DNA of 64,000 nucleotides from an uncultured Aquimarina sp. (GTDB taxonomy: Bacteria > Bacteroidota > Bacteroidia > Flavobacteriales > Flavobacteriaceae). Numbering within the stretch: position 1 is the stretch's first letter; every line of letters starts with the position of its first letter. Shown here one piece after another: positions 18,587-28,900 of this stretch. The stretch lies in assembly GCA_947496355.1 (NCBI GenBank), contig CANMCO010000013.1:1-64000 (forward strand), read 5' to 3'. A program made the position numbers and the translations under genes. The notes beneath the pieces are model-generated. The model did no database searches, was not told where the DNA came from, and saw nothing but the letters and a program-made list of their open reading frames with translations.

Positions 18587-19975
18587 ATGAAATTTAACCA
18601 CGAAGAAGAAAACAATTTCTCAATTACTCGATACGAGTCTATGCTGAGATCTAATGATGTTAAATTTTTTGATTCTGATGAATTTGAGTCTATCATTCAT
18701 CATTATCTAGAAAACGGGAAAATAGCCAAAGCCAAAAAAGCAATTTCTTTAGGGCTTTCACAACACCCGTCATCCGTAAATTTAAAACTTTTACAAGTTG
18801 AAGTATTAGTATTTGAAGATCGTTTAGATAAAGCTGATAATCTCTTGGCACAATTGCATGCTATTGAGCCCGAAAATGAGGAAATATATATCCAGAAAGC
18901 GAATATTCTTTCTAAACAGAATGAACACTTTAAAGCAATAGAACTTTTAAGTACAGCACTTGAGTATACTAATGATGAAGCAGATGTTTACTCTTTGATA
19001 GGAATGGAATATCTTTTTATAGATGATTTTGAAAATGCCAAAATCAATTTCATGAGATGTCTTGAATCGGATGATCAGGATTACTCGGCTTTGTACAATA
19101 TAATATACTGTTTTGATTTCTTAGAACAACATGAAGAGGCTATAGAATACCTCAATATGTTTTTGAATAAAAACCCATACTGTGAAGTAGCATGGCATCA
19201 AGTTGGTAAACAATACTTTGATCTAAAAGAATATGAAAAAGCTCTTGCAGCCTTTGATTTTGCTATAATTAGTGATGAATATTTTATTGGAGCATATCTA
19301 GAAAAAGGAAAAGTTCTTGAAAAATTGAAACGATATAATGAAGCTATAGAAAATTATCGAATTACATTAGAATTGGATGATCCAACTTCATTTGCTTTGC
19401 TTAGAATTGGAAAATGTCATGAAAAATTAGGCAATGACGACTTAGCAATTCAACATTTTTCTAAGACTGTGCACGAAGATCCTTTATTAGACAAAGGATG
19501 GATTGCAATTACAGACTTTTACATGCGTAAACGCAATTACCAAAAAGCATTATATTACACTAACAAAGCTATTAATATTGATGGTGAAAATGTATTGTAT
19601 TGGAAACGATATGCAAAAATAAATAATAAGCTTGCTTTTTTTGAAGAAGCAGAACGTGGTTATCGTAAAGCTTTGGAACTAGGGAACTATGAACTAGAAA
19701 CCTGGTTAAATCGCTCAGATATACTTAGGCTTCTTGGAGAGTCAAGTGCAGCTATACAGAATCTGTTTCAAGCTATAGAATTTTATCCTGAAAATGCTGA
19801 GGTTCAATATAGACTAGCAGGATTATATTATGAAAATCAAGATTTTGATAAAGGTGAATATCATATTAGAAAAGCTTTAGAACTAGATTATGAATACCAC
19901 ATTGTTTTAGAAGAACTTTTTGAAAAAGTATTCGATCTTACTTTGGTAAAAAACATCATTTCAGAATACAAATAA
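18587..19975 (+). CDS. Tetratricopeptide repeat protein
   Basis: A 462-residue protein built almost entirely of TPR helical hairpins (roughly ten repeats between residues 40 and 450), for example the unit around YEKALAAFDFAIISDEYF and the one around YRKALELGNYELETWLNRS. There is no signal peptide or membrane segment, so it is probably cytoplasmic. The first 35 residues are acidic. TPRs mediate protein-protein contacts; the partner is unknown. Such conserved TPR proteins are common in Flavobacteriaceae. Confidence 0.88.
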   Translation: MKFNHEEENNFSITRYESMLRSNDVKFFDSDEFESIIHHYLENGKIAKAKKAISLGLSQHPSSVNLKLLQVEVLVFEDRLDKADNLLAQLHAIEPENEEIYIQKANILSKQNEHFKAIELLSTALEYTNDEADVYSLIGMEYLFIDDFENAKINFMRCLESDDQDYSALYNIIYCFDFLEQHEEAIEYLNMFLNKNPYCEVAWHQVGKQYFDLKEYEKALAAFDFAIISDEYFIGAYLEKGKVLEKLKRYNEAIENYRITLELDDPTSFALLRIGKCHEKLGNDDLAIQHFSKTVHEDPLLDKGWIAITDFYMRKRNYQKALYYTNKAINIDGENVLYWKRYAKINNKLAFFEEAERGYRKALELGNYELETWLNRSDILRLLGESSAAIQNLFQAIEFYPENAEVQYRLAGLYYENQDFDKGEYHIRKALELDYEYHIVLEELFEKVFDLTLVKNIISEYK

Positions 19976-20023
19976 CCTTAAAAAAGACCTTTTCATTCTG
20001 CATTTTTTAATTACAAAAATGCA

Positions 20024-20031
20024 TACATTTG
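20024..20031 (+). promoter_or_regulatory. -7 box of the tandem DUF368 genes
   Basis: TACATTTG matches TAnnTTTG exactly. It lies within the apparent first codons of the longest ORF (ATG at 20019) and 30 bases before the ATG at 20061, which shows that the latter is the real start. Confidence 0.6.
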
Positions 20032-20060
20032 TTTTGATAAAAACACCTAAAACAATAAGA

Positions 20061-21026
20061 ATGCGAAGAAGTCTTAAGGACTACCTAATAATTTCAATAA
20101 AAGGTCTTGCAATGGGAGCAGCAGACGTTGTTCCTGGCGTTTCTGGAGGAACAATAGCTTTTATTTCTGGTATATACGAAGAATTAATCGAAACTATTAA
20201 CAAATTAGATCTTGCATTTTTCAAGGTTTGGAAAAAAGAAGGATTCTTAGCTTCCTGGAGAACATATAATCTTCCTTTTTTATCCACACTTTTTTTAGGA
20301 ATTGCAATTAGCATTTTATCATTGGCTCGACTTATAAAATGGCTTCTTCACAATGAACCTTTATTACTTTGGGCTTTTTTCTTTGGTTTGGTACTCGCCA
20401 GTATTCTTTATATTGGAAAACAAATTACCTCATGGAAACCAAAAATATTTATTAGTATTACCCTGGCAGCAATCGTATCTTATTTTATAACCATAGCAGA
20501 ACCTTTGGCATCTCCTGATAGCAATTGGTATCTATTATTTTGTGGATTTATAGCCATTATAGCTATGATCCTACCAGGTGTATCAGGAGCATTCATACTA
20601 TTGATTTTAGGAGCATACCAAACATTTATTGATATTCTAAATCAATTGAGAGAAGGATTAGTAAATATGGACTTTGATCTTTTATGGCAAGCTATGATAA
20701 AATTGATAATTATAGGAATTGGTGCTATCACAGGATTGAAATTATTCTCTAAAGCACTAAATTGGATGTTCAAAAATCATAAAAATACCACATTGGCAAT
20801 ACTCACAGGGTTCATGATTGGGTCGCTAAATAAAATATGGCCTTGGAAAAAAACATTATCATGGAGAACAAACTCTGAAGGTATTGAAGTTCCTTTCTTA
20901 GAAAAAAGCATCTTACCAAATCATTTTGAAGGAGATCCAAATATCCTTTGGGTTTTGCTATTTATTACTATAGGTTTTCTTTTAATTCTTATCTTAGAGC
21001 GCCTTGCTGTGAAAAAAGCAAACTAG
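20061..21026 (+). CDS. DUF368 protein, first of two (undecaprenyl-phosphate translocase family)
   Basis: Polytopic inner-membrane protein of 321 residues. DUF368 (PopT) proteins are reported to return the undecaprenyl-phosphate lipid carrier across the membrane for reuse in envelope synthesis. The two family signatures are present: GLAMGAADVVPGVSGGTIAF near the N-terminus and ILPGVSGAFILLILG in the middle, reflecting the internal inverted duplication; about eight membrane segments are visible. The in-frame ATG at 20019 was rejected because a -7 box overlaps it. A second DUF368 gene follows after 3 bases, so the two are co-transcribed paralogues. Confidence 0.88.
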   Translation: MRRSLKDYLIISIKGLAMGAADVVPGVSGGTIAFISGIYEELIETINKLDLAFFKVWKKEGFLASWRTYNLPFLSTLFLGIAISILSLARLIKWLLHNEPLLLWAFFFGLVLASILYIGKQITSWKPKIFISITLAAIVSYFITIAEPLASPDSNWYLLFCGFIAIIAMILPGVSGAFILLILGAYQTFIDILNQLREGLVNMDFDLLWQAMIKLIIIGIGAITGLKLFSKALNWMFKNHKNTTLAILTGFMIGSLNKIWPWKKTLSWRTNSEGIEVPFLEKSILPNHFEGDPNILWVLLFITIGFLLILILERLAVKKAN

Positions 21027-21029
21027 TCT

Positions 21030-22055
21030 ATGCAACAAAGTACTCGAACTTTTACCGACAAACTTTTTCTAGTCATTAAAGGTCTCGCAATGGGAGCCGC
21101 AAACAAGGTTCCCGGGGTTTCTGGAGGAGTTGTTGCTTTTGTAGCAGGGTTTTATGAAGAGTTTATTTATTCTCTTCAGAAAATAAATTTCAAAGCATTC
21201 AAACTTTTCATAAACTTTAGATTCAAAAGTTTCTGGAGATACATCAATGGTAAATTTCTTGGATTACTAATCCTAGGGATGCTAATCAGTTATTTTAGTG
21301 TCTCTAAAATTCTGGACTTTCTTATTATTCATTATGAATTATATGTCTGGGCAGCTTTTTTTGGAATGATAGTCGGATCTATTTACTATATAATAAAAGA
21401 TTTTAGCGATTGGAGCAGAAGAAATATCTGCATTATTATTATAAGTATAATCGCAGGAGTTGGTATTAGTTTGTTAGATCCCGCAAAAGAAAACGACAAC
21501 TTATGGTTTGTATTTATCTGCGGTATAATTGGCGTTTCAGGAATGACGTTACCAGGATTATCAGGTTCATTTATTTTGATCTTGCTAGGAAATTACGTTC
21601 TCTTACTTGTTGATTCAGTAAATGCTTTATATGATACTATTGCCGATTTGATACGTTGGGATTTTTCCTTTACCGAAAATGCACAGAGAATTCGATTATT
21701 ACAAGTACTCGTAGTATTTAGTCTGGGGTCATTAACTGGTTTGGTTACCTTATCTCATTTTTTAGGATATGTATTAAAACGCTATAAGACTGCTACTTTT
21801 GCATCAATAATTGGGTTCATTACAGGGTCTTTGGGCGTAGTTTGGCCTTGGAAACACAAAATATACAAAACCGACTCACTTGGTAACACACTAATAGATG
21901 CATTAGGTGATCCTGTACTGGACAATTACGATCGTTATTTTCCATATTTTGCTGCCTTAGAAACTTATATCTCCTTCTTTTTTATTCTTGTGGGTATTGC
22001 AATTGTTTTATGGCTAGAATGGTACGGTAAAAGAACTCTCAAAACTTCAAAATGA
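21030..22055 (+). CDS. DUF368 protein, second of two
   Basis: Paralogue of the preceding gene, 341 residues, with the same plan: GLAMGAANKVPGVSGGVVAF and MTLPGLSGSFILILLG signatures, many membrane segments and a conserved WPWK motif near the C-terminus shared by both copies. In the first signature the acidic residue of the upstream copy (AAD) is AAN here, and VSG becomes LSG in the second, so the copies have diverged at core positions. Its stop overlaps the aroE start by 4 bases (ATGA). A heteromer or two carriers with different substrates are both possible. Confidence 0.88.
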   Translation: MQQSTRTFTDKLFLVIKGLAMGAANKVPGVSGGVVAFVAGFYEEFIYSLQKINFKAFKLFINFRFKSFWRYINGKFLGLLILGMLISYFSVSKILDFLIIHYELYVWAAFFGMIVGSIYYIIKDFSDWSRRNICIIIISIIAGVGISLLDPAKENDNLWFVFICGIIGVSGMTLPGLSGSFILILLGNYVLLLVDSVNALYDTIADLIRWDFSFTENAQRIRLLQVLVVFSLGSLTGLVTLSHFLGYVLKRYKTATFASIIGFITGSLGVVWPWKHKIYKTDSLGNTLIDALGDPVLDNYDRYFPYFAALETYISFFFILVGIAIVLWLEWYGKRTLKTSK

Positions 22056-22783
22056 AAAAAATATACGGTCTATTAGGTAAAAATATCGGTTATTCTTTTT
22101 CTAGAGGTTTTTTCTCTGAAAAATTCGAAAAAGAAAATCTGGAATGTGAATACAATAATTTTGACCTAAAACAAATTCAAGATTTTAAAGATATAATTAA
22201 CAATCCCAACATAAAAGGGTTAAATGTTACCATACCCTATAAAGAAGAAGTAATTTCTTACCTAGATGACTTAGACCCAGTTGCCAAGGAAATAGGAGCA
22301 GTTAATGTCATTAAATTTAACAAAGATCAAAAATTAACAGGCTTTAATAGTGATTACTACGGCTTTACAGAATCTTTAAAACCGCTACTAAACAAAACAA
22401 TTAAAAAAGCCCTAATTCTGGGAACTGGTGGTGCTTCAAAAGCGATTTCTTACGCATTAACGCAATTGGAAATAAAGAACGTTTTTGTGTCTAGAAACCC
22501 GGATTTCAATGAGCTTAGCTATAATGACCTAGACGAAGATATACTAAGAGAACACAAACTAATCATCAATTGTACTCCTTTAGGAACACATCCCGACATT
22601 GAAAATCACCCTAACCTTCCTTACGAATACCTCACAGAAAATCATGTTCTATATGATCTGATTTATAATCCCAGTGAAACCACTTTTATGAAAAAAGGCC
22701 TAGAAAAAGGAGCCAAAGTTTCAAACGGGTTACAGATGTTGATTTTGCAGGCAAAAAAATCTTGGGAAATCTGGAATTCATAG
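22052..22783 (+). CDS. aroE: Shikimate dehydrogenase
   Basis: Reduces 3-dehydroshikimate to shikimate with NADPH in aromatic amino acid synthesis. The 243-residue protein has the substrate-binding region (KNIGYSFSRGFF), the catalytic lysine in NVTIPYKEEV, the nucleotide-binding GTGGASKA and the NCTPLGTHP motif. It is slightly shorter than the E. coli enzyme (272) but typical for Bacteroidota. It overlaps the second DUF368 gene by 4 bases and is thus translationally coupled to it, although the functions are unrelated. Confidence 0.95.
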   Translation: MKKIYGLLGKNIGYSFSRGFFSEKFEKENLECEYNNFDLKQIQDFKDIINNPNIKGLNVTIPYKEEVISYLDDLDPVAKEIGAVNVIKFNKDQKLTGFNSDYYGFTESLKPLLNKTIKKALILGTGGASKAISYALTQLEIKNVFVSRNPDFNELSYNDLDEDILREHKLIINCTPLGTHPDIENHPNLPYEYLTENHVLYDLIYNPSETTFMKKGLEKGAKVSNGLQMLILQAKKSWEIWNS

Positions 22784-22852
22784 TTTTACCTTGTTTTATG
22801 ATAAACTCTTTCTTAGATAAGACCTAAGAAGATCCTAAAACCCCTTAATAAC

Positions 22853-22883
22853 TTTGAGGTTTTCTAATATGTTAGTATCTTAG
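22853..22883 (+). promoter_or_regulatory. Promoter of the DUF349 gene
   Basis: TTTG at 22853-22856 and TATCTTAG at 22876-22883 (one mismatch to TAnnTTTG) are separated by 19 bases, a good Bacteroidota promoter. The leader to the ATG at 22922 is about 33 bases. Confidence 0.6.
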
Positions 22884-22921
22884 TCATGGATTAAGCTTAG
22901 ACAAACAAAAACGTTCACACA

Positions 22922-25012
22922 ATGTCAACACGTGATAACCTGCCCCAGGCAGATGGAGATAAAGAAAATAAGACTGAAACTTTAAAGGTAGCAACTGAAA
23001 ATTCTGAAGCAAAAAATATAGAATCAGTTCCATTAGAAACTCCCAAAGAATCTAATGCTGAAACTTTAGATCAGACGGGCGAAGACAGTACCGAAAATAA
23101 AACTGAAGATTTAGTCAATCCACAAATTACAGATGCCGTAACCCAAGATTCTAAATCTAGTGATGACATTGTACCCGCAGAGAAAGAAGAGCCAGAGTCC
23201 GAAATCCCTGCGATAAAAAATGATGTAATTCAGGATCAGATGGATGAGGCGGTTGCAGAACATAGCGAGGATGAAAGCACTATAGAAAAACATGATATCG
23301 AGAAGAAAGATTATCATGCTATGGCCAAAGAAGATTTAATCAATGAACTACGCATTTTGGTGAAAAATGAAAAAGTTCAAGCCATTAAAGAACATGTTGA
23401 AGAGATTAAGAATGAGTTTAATGCGAAGTTTAATGAAGAAGTAGAGCTTAAAAAAGAAGAATTTCTAGCTGATGGAGGTGACATTATTGATTTCTATTAT
23501 TCAACTCCAGTAAAAAAAGAGTTTAATTCTGTTTATTTTGATTATAAAGAAAAGCGTAACGCTTATTACCAAAATCTAAAAAAAGACCTTCAGGAAAACC
23601 TTAAAAGAAGGTTAGAATTAATAGATGAATTAAAAGGTCTACTTAATGTTGATGAAAATATCAACACTACTTACAATCATTTTAAAAGTATACAAGAAAG
23701 ATGGCGTAATGCTGGACCAATACCACGTGATAAATATAATACTATATGGAACACATATCACCATCACACCGAAAATTTCTATGACTTTTTACATCTAAAC
23801 AGAGAATTTAGAGACCTTGATTTTAAACATAATTTAGAGCAAAAACTTAAAATCATTGAGCGTGCTACAGAACTTGCTCAAGAAACTGATGTAAACAGAG
23901 CGTTTAGAGAGCTGCAGTTACTTCACAAAATGTGGAAAGAAGATTTAGGACCTGTTGGAAAAGAGTACAGAGAACCTATTTGGGAAAAATTTAGTGGCTT
24001 AACAAAGCAAATTCATGAGAATCGTCAAAAGCACTTTAAAGAACTTGACAAAGTCTATGAAGTAAACTTAGAAGTTAAAAAGGAAATCATAGCCAAAATA
24101 ATCGAAGTAGGATTTAATCACCCCAATAATCATAGCGGATGGCAACAAAAAATTAAAGAAATAGAAGCGCTACGAGAAGAATTCTTTAAAGCCGGAAAAG
24201 TTCCTTCTAATGTAAACGAACAAACCTGGAGTCAATTTAAATCTGCGGTTAGAGATTTTAATCGTAATAAAAACTCTTTCTACAAAGGCCTTAAAAAAGA
24301 GCAGTTTGACAATCTTAATAAGAAAATGGAACTGATCAAAATTGCTGAAGACAATAAGGATAGTGATGACTTTTCTATTACCACTTCATTGATGAAAAAA
24401 ATTCAGGCTGATTGGAAAAAAATTGGCCATGTACCCAGAAAAGACAGCGATAGAATCTGGAAAAGATTTAAAGATGCCTGTAATTCATACTTCGATCGCT
24501 TACACGCAGAACGAAACGAAGCAAATAAAGAAGAAATTATTTCGCTTGAAAAGAAACAAGCTCATATTAAAAATTTAAAAAACATCAAACTTTCTGGTAA
24601 CCCAGAGACTGACTTACAAACTATAAAGGAAGATATTTCTGTATGGAAAACCCTAGGGAGAGTACCTTATAAAAAGAAAAATATTGAATCCGAATATAAT
24701 AAAGTACTCGACGAACTTTTTGAGCAGCTTAATTTGAGTCGTAAAGAAACGGAGTTAATTAAATATGAAAACAAGCTAAATACTTTATCAAATCAAAGTG
24801 ATGATAGAGCTCTAAAAAGTGAGCAAAATTTTATTCGTAAAAAAATTGATGATGTAAAGGGAGAAATACGTCAGTTAGAAAACAATCTTCAGTTTTTTAA
24901 AAATGCAAAAGATGATAATCCATTAGTCAAAGAGGTTCAAAAAAACATAGAAAAACACAAAGAAACCCTAGAAGTTTGGAAAGCTAAGTTGATGAAAATA
25001 AAACAACTCTAA
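22922..25012 (+). CDS. DUF349 repeat protein
   Basis: A 696-residue cytoplasmic protein. Residues 1-135 are acidic and low in complexity (rich in E, D, T, N) and look disordered. From about 190 to 610 come several DUF349 repeats, each a helical unit with a WK(K/E)-x-G-x-(V/I)-P-(R/K) signature: RWRNAGPIPRDKY, MWKEDLGPVGKEYREP, FFKAGKVPSNV, DWKKIGHVPRKDSDRIW and VWKTLGRVPYKKK. The end is a coiled coil (about 620-696). The family's function is poorly defined. It has its own promoter and is followed after 5 bases by a methyltransferase gene. Confidence 0.85.
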   Translation: MSTRDNLPQADGDKENKTETLKVATENSEAKNIESVPLETPKESNAETLDQTGEDSTENKTEDLVNPQITDAVTQDSKSSDDIVPAEKEEPESEIPAIKNDVIQDQMDEAVAEHSEDESTIEKHDIEKKDYHAMAKEDLINELRILVKNEKVQAIKEHVEEIKNEFNAKFNEEVELKKEEFLADGGDIIDFYYSTPVKKEFNSVYFDYKEKRNAYYQNLKKDLQENLKRRLELIDELKGLLNVDENINTTYNHFKSIQERWRNAGPIPRDKYNTIWNTYHHHTENFYDFLHLNREFRDLDFKHNLEQKLKIIERATELAQETDVNRAFRELQLLHKMWKEDLGPVGKEYREPIWEKFSGLTKQIHENRQKHFKELDKVYEVNLEVKKEIIAKIIEVGFNHPNNHSGWQQKIKEIEALREEFFKAGKVPSNVNEQTWSQFKSAVRDFNRNKNSFYKGLKKEQFDNLNKKMELIKIAEDNKDSDDFSITTSLMKKIQADWKKIGHVPRKDSDRIWKRFKDACNSYFDRLHAERNEANKEEIISLEKKQAHIKNLKNIKLSGNPETDLQTIKEDISVWKTLGRVPYKKKNIESEYNKVLDELFEQLNLSRKETELIKYENKLNTLSNQSDDRALKSEQNFIRKKIDDVKGEIRQLENNLQFFKNAKDDNPLVKEVQKNIEKHKETLEVWKAKLMKIKQL

Positions 25013-25017
25013 ATAGT

Positions 25018-25644
25018 ATGCAATGTTCTCTATGTGGTTCAGAAACCTTACTGTTTTCTGAAGTACAAGAAAGAATGTTTTTCAAATGTTCCAAGTGTGA
25101 AGGGATTTTGCTGCACCCCTCATATTTTCTTTCCGCAGATAAAGAAAAAACCAGATATCAATTACATCAAAATGATGTAAACAATCTTGGTTATCAAAAT
25201 TTTGTAAGCCCTATAATTCAAGCCATTTTTGAAGAATATGAGAATACTCATATCGGCCTTGATTTTGGCTCTGGGAACGGCCCCGTAGTTACTACATTAT
25301 TAGAAAAAAAGGGATACAACATAACTAGTTATGACCCTTTTTTTGCTCCAAACAATAAGGCTTTAAAAAAAACCTATGACTATATTGTTTGTTGTGAAGT
25401 AATCGAACACTTCTATAATCCATTTAAAGAATTTGAACTTCTATTTTCACTATTAAATCCTAACGGAACTTTATATTGTAAGACCTACATATATGACCAA
25501 TCAATAGATTTTAAATCTTGGTGGTACAAAAATGATACAACACACGTCTTTTTTTACACTAAAAACACGTTACAATGGATCACTAAAAGGTTCGGATTCA
25601 ATAACATAGAAATCAAAAAAAACTTAATAACTCTCAAAAAATAA
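25018..25644 (+). CDS. Class I SAM-dependent methyltransferase with N-terminal zinc ribbon
   Basis: Small (208 residues) methyltransferase of the Methyltransf_23 type. Two CxxC pairs (C3/C6 and C24/C27) form a likely zinc ribbon at the N-terminus. The Rossmann SAM site is IGLDFGSGNGPVV, with the following acidic strand SYDPFF and the conserved CCEVIEHF segment of motif post-II. The C-terminal FFYTKNTLQWITKRFGF is common in this group. The substrate is unknown. It follows the DUF349 gene by 5 bases, so both are on one message. Confidence 0.85.
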   Translation: MQCSLCGSETLLFSEVQERMFFKCSKCEGILLHPSYFLSADKEKTRYQLHQNDVNNLGYQNFVSPIIQAIFEEYENTHIGLDFGSGNGPVVTTLLEKKGYNITSYDPFFAPNNKALKKTYDYIVCCEVIEHFYNPFKEFELLFSLLNPNGTLYCKTYIYDQSIDFKSWWYKNDTTHVFFYTKNTLQWITKRFGFNNIEIKKNLITLKK

Positions 25645-25745
25645 TACATTTTTCTCCTCTAAAGAGTATAGCAAAGGCGAATCTTTGTCTTACATTATAA
25701 CTTAATACAAGTATAAAACGTGAATATGTTAATGATTTATTAACA

Positions 25746-25759
25746 CGAAAACGTTTTCG
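25746..25759. promoter_or_regulatory. LacI/cre-like palindromic operator upstream of the amylase
   Basis: CGAAAACGTTTTCG is a perfect 14-bp palindrome with the central CG and flanking A/T runs typical of LacI-family operators (compare the cre consensus TGnAAnCGnTTnCA). A half-site-like TGAAAACGCC follows at 25772-25781. It lies about 175 bases before the amylase ATG, within a 290-base gap that has no gene. No LacI-family gene is present in the window. Confidence 0.6.
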
Positions 25760-25934
25760 CATATTATCTCTTGAAAACGCCTGTAAGAATTTACTTAAAT
25801 TGCTATATCACTAAAAAAAATACTAAAAACTTAAAGTATACTCAAAAGTATATTCATTTATTTCACACAAACACAATTTTAATCAACCTAAAGTTTTTCG
25901 CTTACAAGAACCAAGGTAACACAAGCTCACACTA

Positions 25935-28900
25935 ATGAAAAAATTATTACTCAGTTTATTTACAATACTAGGGACCGGTATGATATCCTTTACCCCTTTA
26001 TCAATAAACGGCCAAACAGATTTTAGAGAGGAAACCATTTACTTTTTGATGACAACTCGTTTTTTTGATGGAGATCAAAACAACAACGCCCCTACAGAAT
26101 GGTCCTCTTACAATCCAGACCCGACCATAAATCCTACAATCACCAATCCCAATGATGTAACCTGGAGAGGAGATTTTAAAGGTTTGATACAAAAATTAGA
26201 TTACATCAAAGATCTGGGATTCACAGCTATTTGGATTACCCCAATTGTTCATAATAGAAGTCCACTGGACTATCATGGTTATCATGCCTGGGATTTCACC
26301 AAAGTTGATCCCAGATTAGAATCCCCCGGAGCTACTTTTCAAGATTTAATCAATGAAATTCATGCTCGTGATATGAAAATTGTACTCGATATTGTAACCA
26401 ATCATTCTGGACGATTTGGGATAAAAGATGTTGCTGAAATAAAATACAACACCGATCCTACTGCAACATGGCATGCACCTGACAATCCAAATTGGGCATA
26501 TGATGGATTAACCCCCAATCCAGAAGATGGCCTAATTTGGAGCAGGGCAAACTTAGCCAAAATGCCTCCGCCTTACAATCAAAATTTGGAAGCGTATAAT
26601 TTCCCTGGTAAAGAAAATTATGTTGATACATCTGATCCCGATTGGTATCATCATTCTGGGAATGGTTTTGCACAGGGGTTTGACGATGTTGAAAATCTGC
26701 AAAATAGAGCTTTAGCAGGTGACACTCCTGATTTAAATACAGGTAGTCAGGTAGTCAGAGACTACTTAGTAAACGCCTACACGACCTTTATAAATATGGG
26801 TGTAGACGCTTTTCGTTGGGATACTGTAAAACACATGAGTAGAGAAGACATATTGTATTTTTACGATGCCTTCAAAGCTGTAAATCCTGATCTTTTTATT
26901 TTTGGAGAAGTAGCACAAAAACGTCATGAATTACATCCCGTAGAGGAGACAAATCCTCACTATTATACCTGGAGGGGAGCAGTTAATAACTCGGCCCCTG
27001 TAGATCTAGCAGTTATAGATTTCTTTGGCGAAGCAACATTTCATGGTACTTTTGAAGAAGGGCAGTCATTCCCAACGGTAAAAGCAGCTGCCAGATATGA
27101 TAACTTATATAGTGATCCTTCAACCTTGGTGACTTGGTTAGACAATCACGATTTTGGCCCCAATAATGATTGGAACAGACGTTACGGTGGCTCTGACGAA
27201 AACCTTGCTGCGTGCATGAATTTCATGTTTACCTGGCGAGGAATCCCTACAGTGTATTATGGAACAGAGATGCGTTTTAAAGCAGGTGAGTTTAATGATA
27301 TTCATGATGCCTCTGGTATTCAAAAATCTATTAATGAAACAGGAAGAGCCTATTACGGTGATGTAATAGATCAAGCATCTAGTCACACGATATATCAACA
27401 CATTAAAAAATTAAATGCTATTCGTAAGGCCGTTCCTGCACTACAAAAAGGAACTTGGAGTTGGAAAGATGCTCCTGGAAATGCCGTTGCATATCGTAGA
27501 ACACATCAAAATAGTGAAGTAGCAATAGGTCTAGCCAAAGATGGTGGTGCGTCTTTCTCTATATCCGGAATGACCAACGGTATCTATCGTGATGCCGTCA
27601 CTGGTAGAGAAGCAATTGCTACTAATGGTAATTTAAACTTTAATGTTACTTCTGGTTCTGCGGGTATTTATGTCCTTAACGGACCTGGACTGATTGGCGG
27701 CTGTGGTGGCGGTTTTTTTGAAAACTGTGTAAATGGACCATCAAATCCTGTGGCAGTAATAAATCCAAATACTAGTCAATCTGAAAACCCTATTCAAATC
27801 TCAATAGAAGGAGTTGCGGGCGCGGGATCACCATATGAAATATACTATACAACTAATGGAAACAATCCCAATACATCCAGTACTAGATACACAGGTTCAT
27901 TTACAATTACCGAATCTGCTACGATAAAAGCTATAGTTTATGATAATAATGGAGCAGCTTCAGAAATCTCAACAAAAAACTATACAATAGGCCCTATCGA
28001 GGGCCTACATATCTACTTTAAAAAACCCATAAATTGGTCACAGGTAAATGTCCATTATTGGAATGAATCTCCCGATATACTTCCTACTAGTAATTGGCCT
28101 GGTCCTCAAATGACAAGAATTGATAATTCTGATTGGTACGAATACATTTTTCAAGGAGTACAGAGTACAAATCTATTATTTAGTGATAACGGAAGTAACA
28201 AAACACCAGACCTATCTAGAAACGGAAATGGATGGTATGAAGATGGAGTATGGTATGATTCTGATCCAGGAAATACTTCTAACACGCCTCCTACACTTAT
28301 GATCTCTCCTGAAGGCGGCACATTTAGTGAAGGTGAAATTGTTTCTGTCGCTCTTATTGCAAATGATAATAATCCAAATGGTATCAGTATTTACTATACT
28401 CTTAATGGAGAAGAACCTTCTATCACATCAAATCTGTATGTTTCTACAATTTCGATTACAGAAAACACAACAATAAAGGCGATTACATATGATTCTGAAG
28501 GCTCAAGTTCTGGTATAATTAGCAATACTTACACATTTACATCTACAAATAATTCGATGACAATATATTACAAAGGAGCATTAAACACCCCTAACCTTTA
28601 TTTCTGGAATACAAACCCTATTGATTTGGCAGTTAATTGGCCCGGGGTATCCATGACAGATGCTGGTAACGGGTGGTTTAAACACACTTTGAATACTATA
28701 AATTGTTCTAACCTTATCTTCAATAGTAATGGAGCTAATCAAACTACAGATCTAAACAGATGTGGTGATGGCTGGTATTACAATGGTACTTGGTACGATA
28801 GCAATCCTGAAGAATCACAAGAATTAACAGTTTACTTTAAATCTGACACCTACACTTTTCCCGAAATTTATTTCTGGAATGTTATTCCTTCTGAAGCCAC

